Part shown: one piece after another, positions 25,498 to 33,777 of the stretch
Layout of the letters: each line of letters begins with the position of its first letter
Position numbering within the stretch: position 1 is the first letter of the stretch
Origin: DASZVB01 sp036272055
GTDB taxonomy: Bacteria > Myxococcota_A > Polyangia > Polyangiales > Polyangiaceae
Assembly (NCBI GenBank): GCA_036272055.1
Contig: DATAZL010000001.1
Span: forward strand, 91,038-155,037
Direction of reading: 5' to 3'
DNA length: 64,000 nt
The notes under the pieces: model-generated
What the model saw: the letters and a program-made list of their open reading frames with translations, nothing else
Told to the model about the DNA's origin: nothing
Databases searched by the model: none
Translations under genes and position numbers: made by a program

Positions 25498-27681
25498 ATG
25501 CAGCGAACGCGAACGCATCAACCGCGGGCGACATTCCTTGCCGTATTTGTATGCTTAAGCGCGGTCAGTATGCGCGCCTCAGCACAGCAGTGCCTCCGGG
25601 GAACGGACTTGCTGCGGGCCGTCGTCCGCTTTCAGGGATCGTGCTCTGGCAATACTGCGTCCCCCCTGAACGCGCAGGGCGTGTTCGTCGGGCCACGGAG
25701 GCTTTTGACAGTCCTGCACGCACTTCCGCAGCTGGGTAGTTGCAACGCACAAAGCGCGAATCCGTACGCGCTGACTCTGCTTACAAGTCAATTCGAACCT
25801 GCGGTCGATGCCGCGTTAAACCGGTACGTAAAGAAGAAGGGGAATCTGAAGGTAACGGTGTCCTGGGTTGACGTTGCTCGCGATCTGGTCGCCATCGATC
25901 TTCCGTCAGACGCTCCGAACTTCGGGTTTGCGTGCGTCTCTTCGCAGCCTATCGCACCGAACACGACCCTTTCGTCCGCGCTCTATCAACACTGGCCCCG
26001 CGTGGATCCGAACGTTTCGGTGACAACGCTTCCTCCAAACAGCATTGAACTATTGCAAAGTGATGCGGTCCTCTTTACCTTGCAACATCGCGCTGGAACC
26101 GTCGCGACGAGCATCTACTCGTCGTCTCAACCGTTTCCTATTCTGCTTCTGAAATCGTTCGTCCAGAGAGGTTTCAGCGGTAGCCCTATCTTCAACGACC
26201 AAAGTGACCTAGTGGCGGTGGTGGACGCGCAACTTGCGGACATAAGAATGGTCGCCGTGGGCGTAGGCGCCTATCGCAGTAGTTCGACTGCAACTACCGA
26301 TCCGGTTGAGATTCAACGCGCGCTGACCAGTGGGCCACTCGTGGACAGCTCTCTCTCAAGCGAGTTCGTTGCTGATGGGCACTCCGGATCTCTTTGGGCC
26401 GTTGTCGCCGATGCCAGATGCCCTGCGGTACACGAACTTGCGTCCGCCGTAGATAGGATGGAGGGACTCCAGCACGAGCTAGAGTCGGACGTATCGGCGG
26501 TCCCACTCACAGAGCTTCCATTCCACGGCCAACTGGTAGCGCTCAAGCGTGAGCTCGCGGATGATGCAGATTCTGTTGCAAGCAACTGTTCAGCACTGTC
26601 ACCAGCCGTCCGGGGCGCTATTCCTCTCCTTACGCAGTTGTACTCCAAAGTGAGCGATCTTCGGGCCTGGTCGGGTTCTGTCCGCACGCTTTGGACCTCT
26701 ATGCTGTATTCCATGGCGCGCCCGCCCGTTGACCCGCCGAACCATGTTTTTGGTCCATGCCAGAGTAATGGCAGTCTGGACTTCGTCCCCCGAACGATGG
26801 GAGACGACGCGGCGTGGGTCTGTCTACGCCCTCCTGGCATGCCCCCCAAAGAGATCAATCCCGTCGAGCAGCTTCTTTTGCAAGCTGCCGTGAAAACTCC
26901 GAGTAGCTGGATGACCGATTTGTTTTATATGTCACAGCAGTCGGTGCGTAGCTGGAATCCGTGTCCGATCCTCAGCACCGTTCGCGGCGCTTCTCTCGCC
27001 GGCAGCAGGCTCCCAGCAGAATGTACGGATGCGGCTTCGTCCGATGCCGCACAAATCTCGTGGGGAGACGTAACGACCTCAATTCCTGATACTCTCACTT
27101 GGGCCTCGTTCGCGAGGAGTGGTCGGCAGCAGAGCACGTTGTGGGGTAGCCTCGCATCGCATGAGTGGTTCGACCCTGAAGCTATTCTCGCGTACGCCGA
27201 TAGCGTTCAACGAAGCGCGGTGCATCAACGGGTGGAAGTTGTGCAGGGTCGCGACGTGCGCCGTGAAATCGGTGACATCCGAGCGATGATTCCGACGTCA
27301 CCAAGTGGTTGGAATTCACTACGACAGAAAACGGACGACCTGGACGCGCGTGTCGCGCTGCTCCCGACTACGCTGCAATCATTCCAAGGGGGGGGCAACG
27401 TTGGCGTCTTCCTCGGGTTCGCGAATCCGAATGTCCTCGGATCGATCATTGGCGGTTCTCATGGATGGGAGAGCGCCCTGAACGCTCGTTTCGACGCGGT
27501 TGGTCAAGCTCTGGGCGACCAAACCAGCGGCGGTAGCGGCCCGATTTCCGAACTTTTGAACCTGCTCGAGACGAGCCTGCACGAAGTACCGAATCTGGTG
27601 GCCGCTCCCGTAACGCCGAACCTGGTGGCCCCACCCGTGACACCGGATCTTGTCCCATCACCCACGGCGCAAGGTGGATGA
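25498..27681 (+). CDS. Secreted trypsin-like serine protease with a long C-terminal extension
   Basis: A 727-residue protein from ATG 25498 (GGAG nine bases upstream). An N-terminal Sec signal peptide (FLAVFVCLSAVSMRASAQ) precedes a chymotrypsin-like domain: H74 in TVLHALP, D129 or D134 in VDVARDLVAID, and S227 in QRGFSGSP, the GxSG nucleophile motif. The rest is unrecognised, with helical segments and a Pro/Val repeat end (three copies of a motif like APVTPNLV). GC content looks lower than in the flanking genes, suggesting acquired DNA. It is followed after 7 bases by a membrane protein gene and probably acts with it in the envelope. Substrate unknown. Confidence 0.65.
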   Translation: MQRTRTHQPRATFLAVFVCLSAVSMRASAQQCLRGTDLLRAVVRFQGSCSGNTASPLNAQGVFVGPRRLLTVLHALPQLGSCNAQSANPYALTLLTSQFEPAVDAALNRYVKKKGNLKVTVSWVDVARDLVAIDLPSDAPNFGFACVSSQPIAPNTTLSSALYQHWPRVDPNVSVTTLPPNSIELLQSDAVLFTLQHRAGTVATSIYSSSQPFPILLLKSFVQRGFSGSPIFNDQSDLVAVVDAQLADIRMVAVGVGAYRSSSTATTDPVEIQRALTSGPLVDSSLSSEFVADGHSGSLWAVVADARCPAVHELASAVDRMEGLQHELESDVSAVPLTELPFHGQLVALKRELADDADSVASNCSALSPAVRGAIPLLTQLYSKVSDLRAWSGSVRTLWTSMLYSMARPPVDPPNHVFGPCQSNGSLDFVPRTMGDDAAWVCLRPPGMPPKEINPVEQLLLQAAVKTPSSWMTDLFYMSQQSVRSWNPCPILSTVRGASLAGSRLPAECTDAASSDAAQISWGDVTTSIPDTLTWASFARSGRQQSTLWGSLASHEWFDPEAILAYADSVQRSAVHQRVEVVQGRDVRREIGDIRAMIPTSPSGWNSLRQKTDDLDARVALLPTTLQSFQGGGNVGVFLGFANPNVLGSIIGGSHGWESALNARFDAVGQALGDQTSGGSGPISELLNLLETSLHEVPNLVAAPVTPNLVAPPVTPDLVPSPTAQGG

Positions 27682-27688
27682 ACGGACG

Positions 27689-28555
27689 ATGACGGATGTT
27701 CCGAAGGATCCAGGCGCCGCCGGTTCGGCCAACGCACTTCCGGCGAACTCCCGAGCGGGCCAGGAGCGACCCGATGACACCCGACCTGCGCCGGTAACTA
27801 CACCGTTAGCGAACGCTGTTCGCTCCGTGCTCGCCGCGTTGGGCGCGCTATCGCTTGGGATTCTTTTAGGACTCCTCGTCTCACTTTCCCGCACACCTGT
27901 CGTACACGATGTCGTCGTTGCTGTTTTGGCTGCGGGACTCGCTTTCGCCGGTCTGGAGCAAGTCGATGGTGCGCTCGGGAGAATTCTATCGAGCTTGTGG
28001 GGGCCTTCCGGCCACAAGAAGGAGCGAGGTGCTCTGGGACCGCTCCTGCTGTCTATCGGCACTATCGTCGGGCTCGTGGCAGGCATGTGGTTGCGACAGT
28101 GCGATCCCATTGGCAACGCCGCGATCAAGCGACGTTTCGACGCCTGGCATGACGTTGACCCGGAACGCGCTGTTAGGTTGGTCGAGCAAGAATTCTTCGA
28201 AGGTAGAGCTGGACTAGGTTCCGAAGGAGTTTTGGCCGAGAAGGAAAAGAAAGATGACGCACCTGCGGTCCGCGATTCGAACGAACCAGGCATCAACGGG
28301 GGCGTAGGACTCGTCGGAGATAGAGCGAAACCGGGCGCAGCCTGCCAGGAGATCCGGCAACGTCTCACGCCAGGATTGACAGAGGCCGCAGAAGCCAAGA
28401 CGACTTCTGAGATCATGAACGGCTATCCTGAACTGAAGAATCTACTGGCGTTCGTTGCGGATGATTCGGGAGTCTTGCCTCCTGCGCGAGCGGAATCGGT
28501 GGCGAACGCGCTGAAGAGTCTCTGTTCAGCGAAGCCGCTCGATCCCGCGCCATAG
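27689..28555 (+). CDS. Membrane protein of unknown function, partner of the secreted protease
   Basis: A 288-residue protein from ATG 27689, with AAGGTGG about 11 bases upstream overlapping the end of the protease gene. After a Pro/Ala-rich cytoplasmic-type start there are three hydrophobic segments (about residues 38-60, 64-85 and 110-130: SLGILLGLLVSLS, VVVAVLAAGLAFAG, LLLSIGTIVGLVAGMWL). A soluble tail of about 150 residues follows, with charged linkers and helices (CQEIRQRLTPGLTEAAEA). No family recognised. The tight spacing makes co-expression with the protease very likely. Confidence 0.6.
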   Translation: MTDVPKDPGAAGSANALPANSRAGQERPDDTRPAPVTTPLANAVRSVLAALGALSLGILLGLLVSLSRTPVVHDVVVAVLAAGLAFAGLEQVDGALGRILSSLWGPSGHKKERGALGPLLLSIGTIVGLVAGMWLRQCDPIGNAAIKRRFDAWHDVDPERAVRLVEQEFFEGRAGLGSEGVLAEKEKKDDAPAVRDSNEPGINGGVGLVGDRAKPGAACQEIRQRLTPGLTEAAEAKTTSEIMNGYPELKNLLAFVADDSGVLPPARAESVANALKSLCSAKPLDPAP

Positions 28556-28580
28556 CGTAGCCGTGCTGGAATCCGGGTAC

Positions 28581-28636
28581 AGCGGTGCAGCGGACGCGGT
28601 CGCTCGAGAGCTTCACGTCTACGCCGCTGCACCGCT
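28581..28636. repeat. Perfect 13-bp inverted repeat with 30-base loop
   Basis: AGCGGTGCAGCGG (28581-28593) and CCGCTGCACCGCT (28624-28636) are exact complements. It follows the stop of the membrane protein gene by 26 bases, so it may be a factor-independent transcription end, though no T run follows. It also lies about 145 bases from the tRNA break and could be a recombination-protein arm site of the island end. Confidence 0.55.
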
Positions 28637-28781
28637 TGCGACGGCGTAACCCCAGCGTAACCAATGGACGCCCAAACGCGCCAACTCGCCGTGAGCACCC
28701 GTCGCGCTCGCGCCCCTGAACTCCGCGAAATGATTCGTTGTGACTACCTGGTGTGATCTGGCGTGATCACCCTCGGTCGAG

Positions 28782-28820
28782 TTCGAAGTCCGATGCTCTA
28801 TCCAGCTGAGCTAGGGGCGC
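28782..28820 (-). tRNA. 5' half of tRNA-Arg(TCG), truncated in the anticodon loop
   Basis: Read on the minus strand from 28820: acceptor strand GCGCCCC, TA, D-arm GCTC-AGCTGGATA-GAGC, A, anticodon stem TCGGA, loop CTTCGAA (anticodon TCG). The expected TCCGA strand, T-arm and acceptor complement are absent; unrelated sequence follows (ACTCGACCGAGGG). The 3' half is not found within the next 220 bases. Canonical positions 1-38 are intact, so this is a real gene broken by insertion at the anticodon loop, a common integration site of tyrosine-recombinase elements. It marks the right end of the defence island. Confidence 0.8.
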
Positions 28821-28831
28821 TTAACGGCCGG

Positions 28832-28860
28832 ATAGTTGCGGGTGACGTGGGGCGTGTCAA
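28832..28860 (-). promoter_or_regulatory. Promoter of the broken tRNA-Arg gene
   Basis: On the minus strand, TTGACA (28855-28860), a 17-base spacer and AACTAT (28832-28837) end 12 bases before the tRNA 5' end. Retention of this promoter with the 5' half indicates that sequence to the right of 28,782 is the original chromosome. Confidence 0.6.
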
Positions 28861-28935
28861 TCCCTGCATCGTGAGGGAACTTCGTGACCGCGCTTCCCAT
28901 CATTTAGCCTGCCCGGCGAGCGGATCTTCCAGAGC

Positions 28936-31224
28936 TCAGTGACACGAATCGACCGGGAGCTCGGTGACGCCGTCGCTTTCGTCGGAGTCGGCGGAGACGG
29001 CTTGATCTGGCGTCAACGGATGGCCGTCGGGGTCGCAGACGAAGAGATGCTGCTCGAGCAGGGACTGGATCGCGCCGGCGTCACCGTTGTCGCACTGACC
29101 GACTGCCTGCTCGAGCTCCTGCCACGTGCTCATCATCGTGGGATCGCCGGGGTCGAGCGGGACGATGCGCACGAGGCTGTCCTGCCCGTTGAAGTTCTGA
29201 TTCCCGAGGTTGTCGTTGTGCGCGAATCCCCACAGGGCTCCCTGACAATGGTCCGCATCCAGGATCACATCGGGCGTGACGAAGCAGAGCTGCCCGTGCG
29301 GCGGCGCGACCTGCGCGGCGTCCGCGTCGGAGGGTGGCACCGACCCGCAAGGTTTCTCCAGATCTTGCCCCGTCGCGGAAGCGCCCGGCGGCGACGCCTC
29401 GTTCAGGCAATCGCTCAGACTGAGCGACTGCGCCGGGAACGGGTTCTGCGCCGGCCAATGGGAGTCGATCTGTGTCGATAGCAGCTCCTGGGAAAGATCG
29501 CCGCCGTCGGCGTTCCGGGCCGTCGCTATCCGGAGCCGCTCCGACTCGCTCCACGCGGGGAAGGAGTGGAACGTGCTGGCGATGGTCTTGTTCAGCGGCG
29601 TGATCTTGATCGCGATCTCTCCGACGATGGGCAGGTGCAGCTTGAAGGCGATCTGCACCTGAAGAGCGAAGCCGAGCTCGAGTTCGGCGTGTGGAGTGAC
29701 GCTGAGGGCGGTCTGTGCCGAGTAGCCGAACTCGTCGTTACCGGCGGTGCCGACGGCCTCGAGCTGCTCCCGGATCGCGTGCGCCAGCGCGACCGTCGCG
29801 GCGACCTCACCCGTCGCGGTGATATCGAGCTGGAACGGTAGGTCCTGCGCCTTCACGCCCAGCGTGGCGTTGAGGTCTGCCTTGACGGTGAGCCCGCTCC
29901 GGACCTCGAGCGATTTGTCGTTGTCCTGGAACATGCGCATCCACATGGGATCGGGCGACTGCAACGGAAACGTGCCGCCATTTCCCTCGAGCGTGGGGAC
30001 GCCGTTCGCGTCGAAGCCCCATGGCGCGTCGTTGTACATGATGGGGAACATGCCGCCCGTGGCGCCGCCGGAGCGAGGCGCGGGCCATCCGGGTTGACCC
30101 ACGTCGAGCAGCCGCGGCACGAACTGCTGCGCGTCGTCGTCGCAGCTTCCGAAGGAGTCGGCGTGCGAGCAGACCACTGTGTGCGCTTCGAAGCCGAAGC
30201 CCAGGTCGAAGTCGACGGGCCCGAGCGAGAAGAGCGGGATGTCGATGGGGTTGGAACCCGTGTCGCCGGAGCCCTGCGACGGTTCGGTGCCGTTGTCGAG
30301 ATCGCTGTCGCTGTCGACCTTGGCGGCGCGGAAGGCGTCCGCATGGGTCACCGTCTCCATGTCGACGCCCTGATCTTGCATCTGATTCAGAACGGCGGCG
30401 TCGGCGGTGACGAAGTCGACGTTGGTGCGCATCTCGGGCAGGCTGATGGGCGTGATCGGCGTGAAGCGCGCGCCGACGGCCATGGGGATCGCGAAGGCCT
30501 GCGCACCGTCGTTTCCGTTCCCGGCGAACCGGAGCGGCGCGCGCATCGCCACGGTCGGCTCAATCTTGAAGAGGTCGATGCGTTTCCCGAGCACAGAGAA
30601 GTGGGCGAGGCTCTTTTTCCCCATGAGCTGGGATCGGCCTCCGCCCTGAAGGTAAGCCTCGCGCGCCGAGCAGTAGAGGCGCGCTCCCCGCTCGCGGATC
30701 TCCTCCACCGCGGGCGGCGTGGTCGTGTCCGGCATCCATCGCGCGCGCTCGGGTTCGTAGGCGACGACGACGCTGTTGCCGGTCGGCACACCGAGGCCGC
30801 GTATGGTGAGCTGTGTGTCTCCGAGCTCGAGACCCGGGTAAGCGCTCATGGTCGCGATGGCAGCGTCCAGTGCGGGGCCGAGGGACGACGGCGTCAGACC
30901 GGGATCCGTCACGCGGCTTCTCCAGTTCTGGATGTCGGAGTCGGGCTGCACGTTCAGCGCGGAGCCGGGCTGCAGCATCCCCTGCAAGAATGCGTCGGTG
31001 AGTCCGGGGATGACGGGCGTCGCCGGTAGATCGGCTCCGCGTGGCGGCACGGCCTGTCGTGACGGATCCACGAGGTGCTCGCTCTCCCGGGTGTCCGTCG
31101 GCTTGCCCGCCTCACCACCGGACCCCGAGCAGCCCGCGAGCAACGCGAGCGACGCGCACGATGGTGCGATCCAGCGCGCGCCGCGGCGGTGGTTTCTCTT
31201 CTTCGCGATGATGCTCGACCTCAT
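28936..31224 (-). CDS. Large lipoprotein, unknown function
   Basis: A 762-residue protein from the ATG at 31224, preceded by AAAGGGG; an upstream in-frame extension is possible but lacks a signal. The N-terminus (basic KKRNHRRGAR, then CASLALLAGC) is a lipoprotein signal ending in a lipobox Cys, followed by GSGGEAGKPTD. It has no recognised domain; the region with LPFQLDITATGEVAATVALA and FALQVQIAFKLHLPIVGEIA suggests repeated beta strands. Several Asp/Asn-rich segments (DSDSDLDNGTEP, DADAAQVAP) may bind Ca2+. It stands alone on the chromosomal side of the island boundary. Probable location: outer membrane or periplasm. Confidence 0.65.
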   Translation of the reverse strand: MRSSIIAKKRNHRRGARWIAPSCASLALLAGCSGSGGEAGKPTDTRESEHLVDPSRQAVPPRGADLPATPVIPGLTDAFLQGMLQPGSALNVQPDSDIQNWRSRVTDPGLTPSSLGPALDAAIATMSAYPGLELGDTQLTIRGLGVPTGNSVVVAYEPERARWMPDTTTPPAVEEIRERGARLYCSAREAYLQGGGRSQLMGKKSLAHFSVLGKRIDLFKIEPTVAMRAPLRFAGNGNDGAQAFAIPMAVGARFTPITPISLPEMRTNVDFVTADAAVLNQMQDQGVDMETVTHADAFRAAKVDSDSDLDNGTEPSQGSGDTGSNPIDIPLFSLGPVDFDLGFGFEAHTVVCSHADSFGSCDDDAQQFVPRLLDVGQPGWPAPRSGGATGGMFPIMYNDAPWGFDANGVPTLEGNGGTFPLQSPDPMWMRMFQDNDKSLEVRSGLTVKADLNATLGVKAQDLPFQLDITATGEVAATVALAHAIREQLEAVGTAGNDEFGYSAQTALSVTPHAELELGFALQVQIAFKLHLPIVGEIAIKITPLNKTIASTFHSFPAWSESERLRIATARNADGGDLSQELLSTQIDSHWPAQNPFPAQSLSLSDCLNEASPPGASATGQDLEKPCGSVPPSDADAAQVAPPHGQLCFVTPDVILDADHCQGALWGFAHNDNLGNQNFNGQDSLVRIVPLDPGDPTMMSTWQELEQAVGQCDNGDAGAIQSLLEQHLFVCDPDGHPLTPDQAVSADSDESDGVTELPVDSCH

Positions 31225-31434
31225 GACGGACCCCTTTCGACGTGCCGTGTGCGCCGCGTCGTTGGGCAAGCTTCGCAACAGCCGTGCCGTCGTCCCGGTC
31301 AATCGGAACACCGGTATTTGCTCCGCGCTCACGCGCGCGGAACGCGCCCGCGCTCGTCACCGACCATCACCGACCGTCGGCCGACCGTCGCTCGCCGTAC
31401 CAGGCGAACGGAACTGTGCTCGAATCGCGAGCTC

Positions 31435-32052
31435 ATGAGTCGCCAGCCCGCTCTTCCCATCGTTTACCTGCCTGGCGCGAGCGGGCGCTCTGCGGTGTTT
31501 CACGGCATCGCCGCGCGGCTCGAACGACGCCGGCCGACGGTGTCGGTCGACTATCCGGGGCTCGGTGATGCGCCGGCGGATGCGGGCGTCTCGAGCGTCG
31601 CGGAGCTCGTCGAGTTCGTCGCGCGCCGCGCTCCCGCGTTGGTCGACGTCGTCGCGATCTCGATGGGCGCTCTCGTCGCACTGAACTTCGCCCTCGAGCA
31701 CCCCGCTAGCGTGCGACGTCTCGTGCTCATTGCGCCTGCAGGTGGTGTGGACGTGGTCGGACTCGGCGGTGTCGATTGGCGTGCCGCATTCGTCGCGCAA
31801 CGACCCACGGCGCCGCGCTGGTTGGTCAACGACCGCACGGATCTCTCCGATCGCCTGACCTCGGTGGTTGCTCCCACGCTTCTGATCCTCGGCGATCGCG
31901 ATCCCATCGCGCCCGTCGCGATCGGAACGCATCTGCAAGAGCACCTGCCCGACGCGCGTCTCGAGATCGTGCCCGGTGCGACTCACGACATCGAGGACGA
32001 GGCGCCCGACGTCGTCGCGGCGCTCATCGAGGCGCACCTGCGACGGGCGTGA
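31435..32052 (+). CDS. Alpha/beta hydrolase
   Basis: A 205-residue protein from ATG 31435. It carries the alpha/beta-hydrolase pattern: VYLPGASGRSAVF (oxyanion-hole region), nucleophile elbow VAISMGALVAL with Ser at about residue 77, acid in LGDRDPIAP, and His in GATHDIEDEAP. Substrate cannot be told. It is slightly short for the family because the cap domain is minimal. Its 3' end overlaps the convergent B12-binding protein gene by 29 bases. Confidence 0.75.
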   Translation: MSRQPALPIVYLPGASGRSAVFHGIAARLERRRPTVSVDYPGLGDAPADAGVSSVAELVEFVARRAPALVDVVAISMGALVALNFALEHPASVRRLVLIAPAGGVDVVGLGGVDWRAAFVAQRPTAPRWLVNDRTDLSDRLTSVVAPTLLILGDRDPIAPVAIGTHLQEHLPDARLEIVPGATHDIEDEAPDVVAALIEAHLRRA

Positions 32053-33013
32053 CCGCCGTGAACGCGTCGAGCTCGTCGCGCAAACGTTCGGCGGCTTCGA
32101 GCAAGCGCGGTCCAGGATCGCCCGTGAGCTCGCTCTCGAGCGTGAGGATGCGGCGTGGTTCGCGGCACACGTGTAGACGGTCGAGGCCGGGCTGACGGCA
32201 GAGGGTTTCGTTCATGCCGTCGGACGTGAAGACGAAGTCGGGGTCGAGCCCGAGGAGCTCTTCTGCGGTGTAGTTCGGCCAGCCGCTGTAGCGCTTCGCC
32301 GCCGCGTCGGTGAGACCCGCGGCTAGCATCACGTCGTGATAGCTCGTGCCGGTGGCGCCGCCGTAGATCTGGCCGCCGTAGATGCTCACGTAGATCGCGC
32401 TCCCGGCGGGGGCACTTCCTGCCGCGACGCGGTGCAGGCGACGCGTGAGTTGCTCCGCATAACGCCGGCCGTCCTCGGGTCGACCGAGCAGCGTCGCGAT
32501 CTGCTCGATGTTGGGCATGAGCGTGACGAGACCGCGCATGTCGCCGAGGTCGAACACCTGCACCCCGCGCTCCTCGAGCCGCTCGAGCGGCGCCGGGTCG
32601 CCGACCTGATTAGTGATGACGAGGTCCGGCTTGAGTGACAGGAGGCTCTCGATGTTCGAGAGGCCGGGGTGGCTGGCGAGACCCGACGCGACGGACGCAG
32701 GGAGCGAGTTCTTCTTCCCGTACTCGGTGATGGCGGCGATGCGCTCCCGCTCGGCGAGCACGACGAGCACCTCGTCGACGAGCGAGCTCCCGGAGACGAT
32801 ATGGCGGTAGTTCCGGAGAGGAACGACGTGTCCCCGGCGATCGGCGATGCCCTTCGTCCCGTCCGGCAAGTCGACTAGCCGCACGGACGGCGCGGGAACG
32901 TCCGGCAATTCCACCGACGCTGTGGCGCCCGGCGTAACGCGTGCCACTGCCGTCATCGCCAGCAAGATCGCCGCGACGAGAGCGGCGATGTTCTGCACTG
33001 CGACGCGGTTCAC
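32024..33013 (-). CDS. btuF: Periplasmic substrate-binding protein of a B12/siderophore-type ABC importer
   Basis: A 329-residue protein: an N-terminal signal or anchor segment (IAALVAAILLAMTAVARV), then the helical-backbone metal-receptor fold of BtuF/FecB proteins (RNYRHIVSGSSLVDEVL, ERIAAITEYG, LKPDLVITNQ, GLDPDFVFTSDG). It overlaps the ATPase gene by 4 bases. The family takes cobalamin, heme or ferric siderophores. Cobalamin is inferred here because this is the last gene of an operon preceded by a B12 riboswitch and containing a B12-dependent mutase and MeaB. Confidence 0.75.
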   Translation of the reverse strand: MNRVAVQNIAALVAAILLAMTAVARVTPGATASVELPDVPAPSVRLVDLPDGTKGIADRRGHVVPLRNYRHIVSGSSLVDEVLVVLAERERIAAITEYGKKNSLPASVASGLASHPGLSNIESLLSLKPDLVITNQVGDPAPLERLEERGVQVFDLGDMRGLVTLMPNIEQIATLLGRPEDGRRYAEQLTRRLHRVAAGSAPAGSAIYVSIYGGQIYGGATGTSYHDVMLAAGLTDAAAKRYSGWPNYTAEELLGLDPDFVFTSDGMNETLCRQPGLDRLHVCREPRRILTLESELTGDPGPRLLEAAERLRDELDAFTAVTPVAGAPR

Positions 33014-33777
33014 GCTGCCCCCTTCGGTCGTCGAAAGCCGATGGCACCGGCCTCGACGAGCTCCACGCCGTACACGTCACGCACGTGTTCGGCCACGATG
33101 ATCGCCGTGCTCGCGCCTTCGGCGACGATGCGGCCGTTCGACATGAGGAGCGTGCGATCCGTCTGCATGCGGGCGTCGTCGAGCGCGTGCAGCACGACCA
33201 GGACCCCGCGGCCGCGCTCTGCCAGCGCTCGCAAGAGCTCGTGAATGCCGAGGACGTGGGCGACGTCGAGTGACGCGGTCGGTTCGTCGAGCAAGATCGT
33301 CGGCGCTTCGGTCGCGAGCGCGCGCGCGACGAGCACCCGGCGCTGTTCGCCACCGGAGAGAGTCGTGAACGGACGGCGCTCGAGATGCGTGACCGCCGCT
33401 TCGGTCATGGCGCGCTCCGCCGCTTCGCCGTCGAGCCGGGACGGCGCGCCGAACCCGTGGTGCGCGTAACGGCCTTGCATGACGACCTCGTGCACCGTCT
33501 GTGCGGCGTCGAGCTCCGTCTTCTGCGGCACGTACGCGACGCGGCGCGCTCGCGCAGCGCGTGTCAGCGTCGCGGCGTCCTCGGAGCCGTAGAACACGCG
33601 GCCCTCGTACGGCACGATGCCGGCGAGCGCCTTCAGGAGCGTCGTCTTCCCCGAGGCGTTGGGGCCGACGACCGCAGTGACTTCACCGAACGCGACGGTG
33701 AGCGAGGGACCGCGGAGGGCCTCACGAGCTCCGAAGCGAACCACGACGTTTTCGGCGCGGAGTGCTTCGGCGCTCAT
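33010..33777 (-). CDS. btuD: ABC importer ATPase (BtuD-type)
   Basis: A 255-residue ATPase from ATG 33777, which overlaps the permease stop (ATGA). Motifs: Walker A GPNASGKTTLL (about residues 35-45), Q-loop YVPQKTELD, signature LSGGEQRRVLVARALA, Walker B TILLDEPTASLD, and switch His in LVVLHALDD. It energises the BtuC-like permease for cobalamin (inferred) uptake. The final 40 residues match the typical tail of FecE/BtuD proteins (AEHVRDVYGVELVEAG). Confidence 0.85.
   Translation of the reverse strand: MSAEALRAENVVVRFGAREALRGPSLTVAFGEVTAVVGPNASGKTTLLKALAGIVPYEGRVFYGSEDAATLTRAARARRVAYVPQKTELDAAQTVHEVVMQGRYAHHGFGAPSRLDGEAAERAMTEAAVTHLERRPFTTLSGGEQRRVLVARALATEAPTILLDEPTASLDVAHVLGIHELLRALAERGRGVLVVLHALDDARMQTDRTLLMSNGRIVAEGASTAIIVAEHVRDVYGVELVEAGAIGFRRPKGAA

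Noticed and set aside
28560..28820. Group I intron in the tRNA-Arg anticodon loop
   Set aside because: Bacterial tRNA-Arg introns can sit in the anticodon loop, but the 3' exon is not present in the next 220 bases and beyond that lies coding sequence, so an insertion boundary explains it better.
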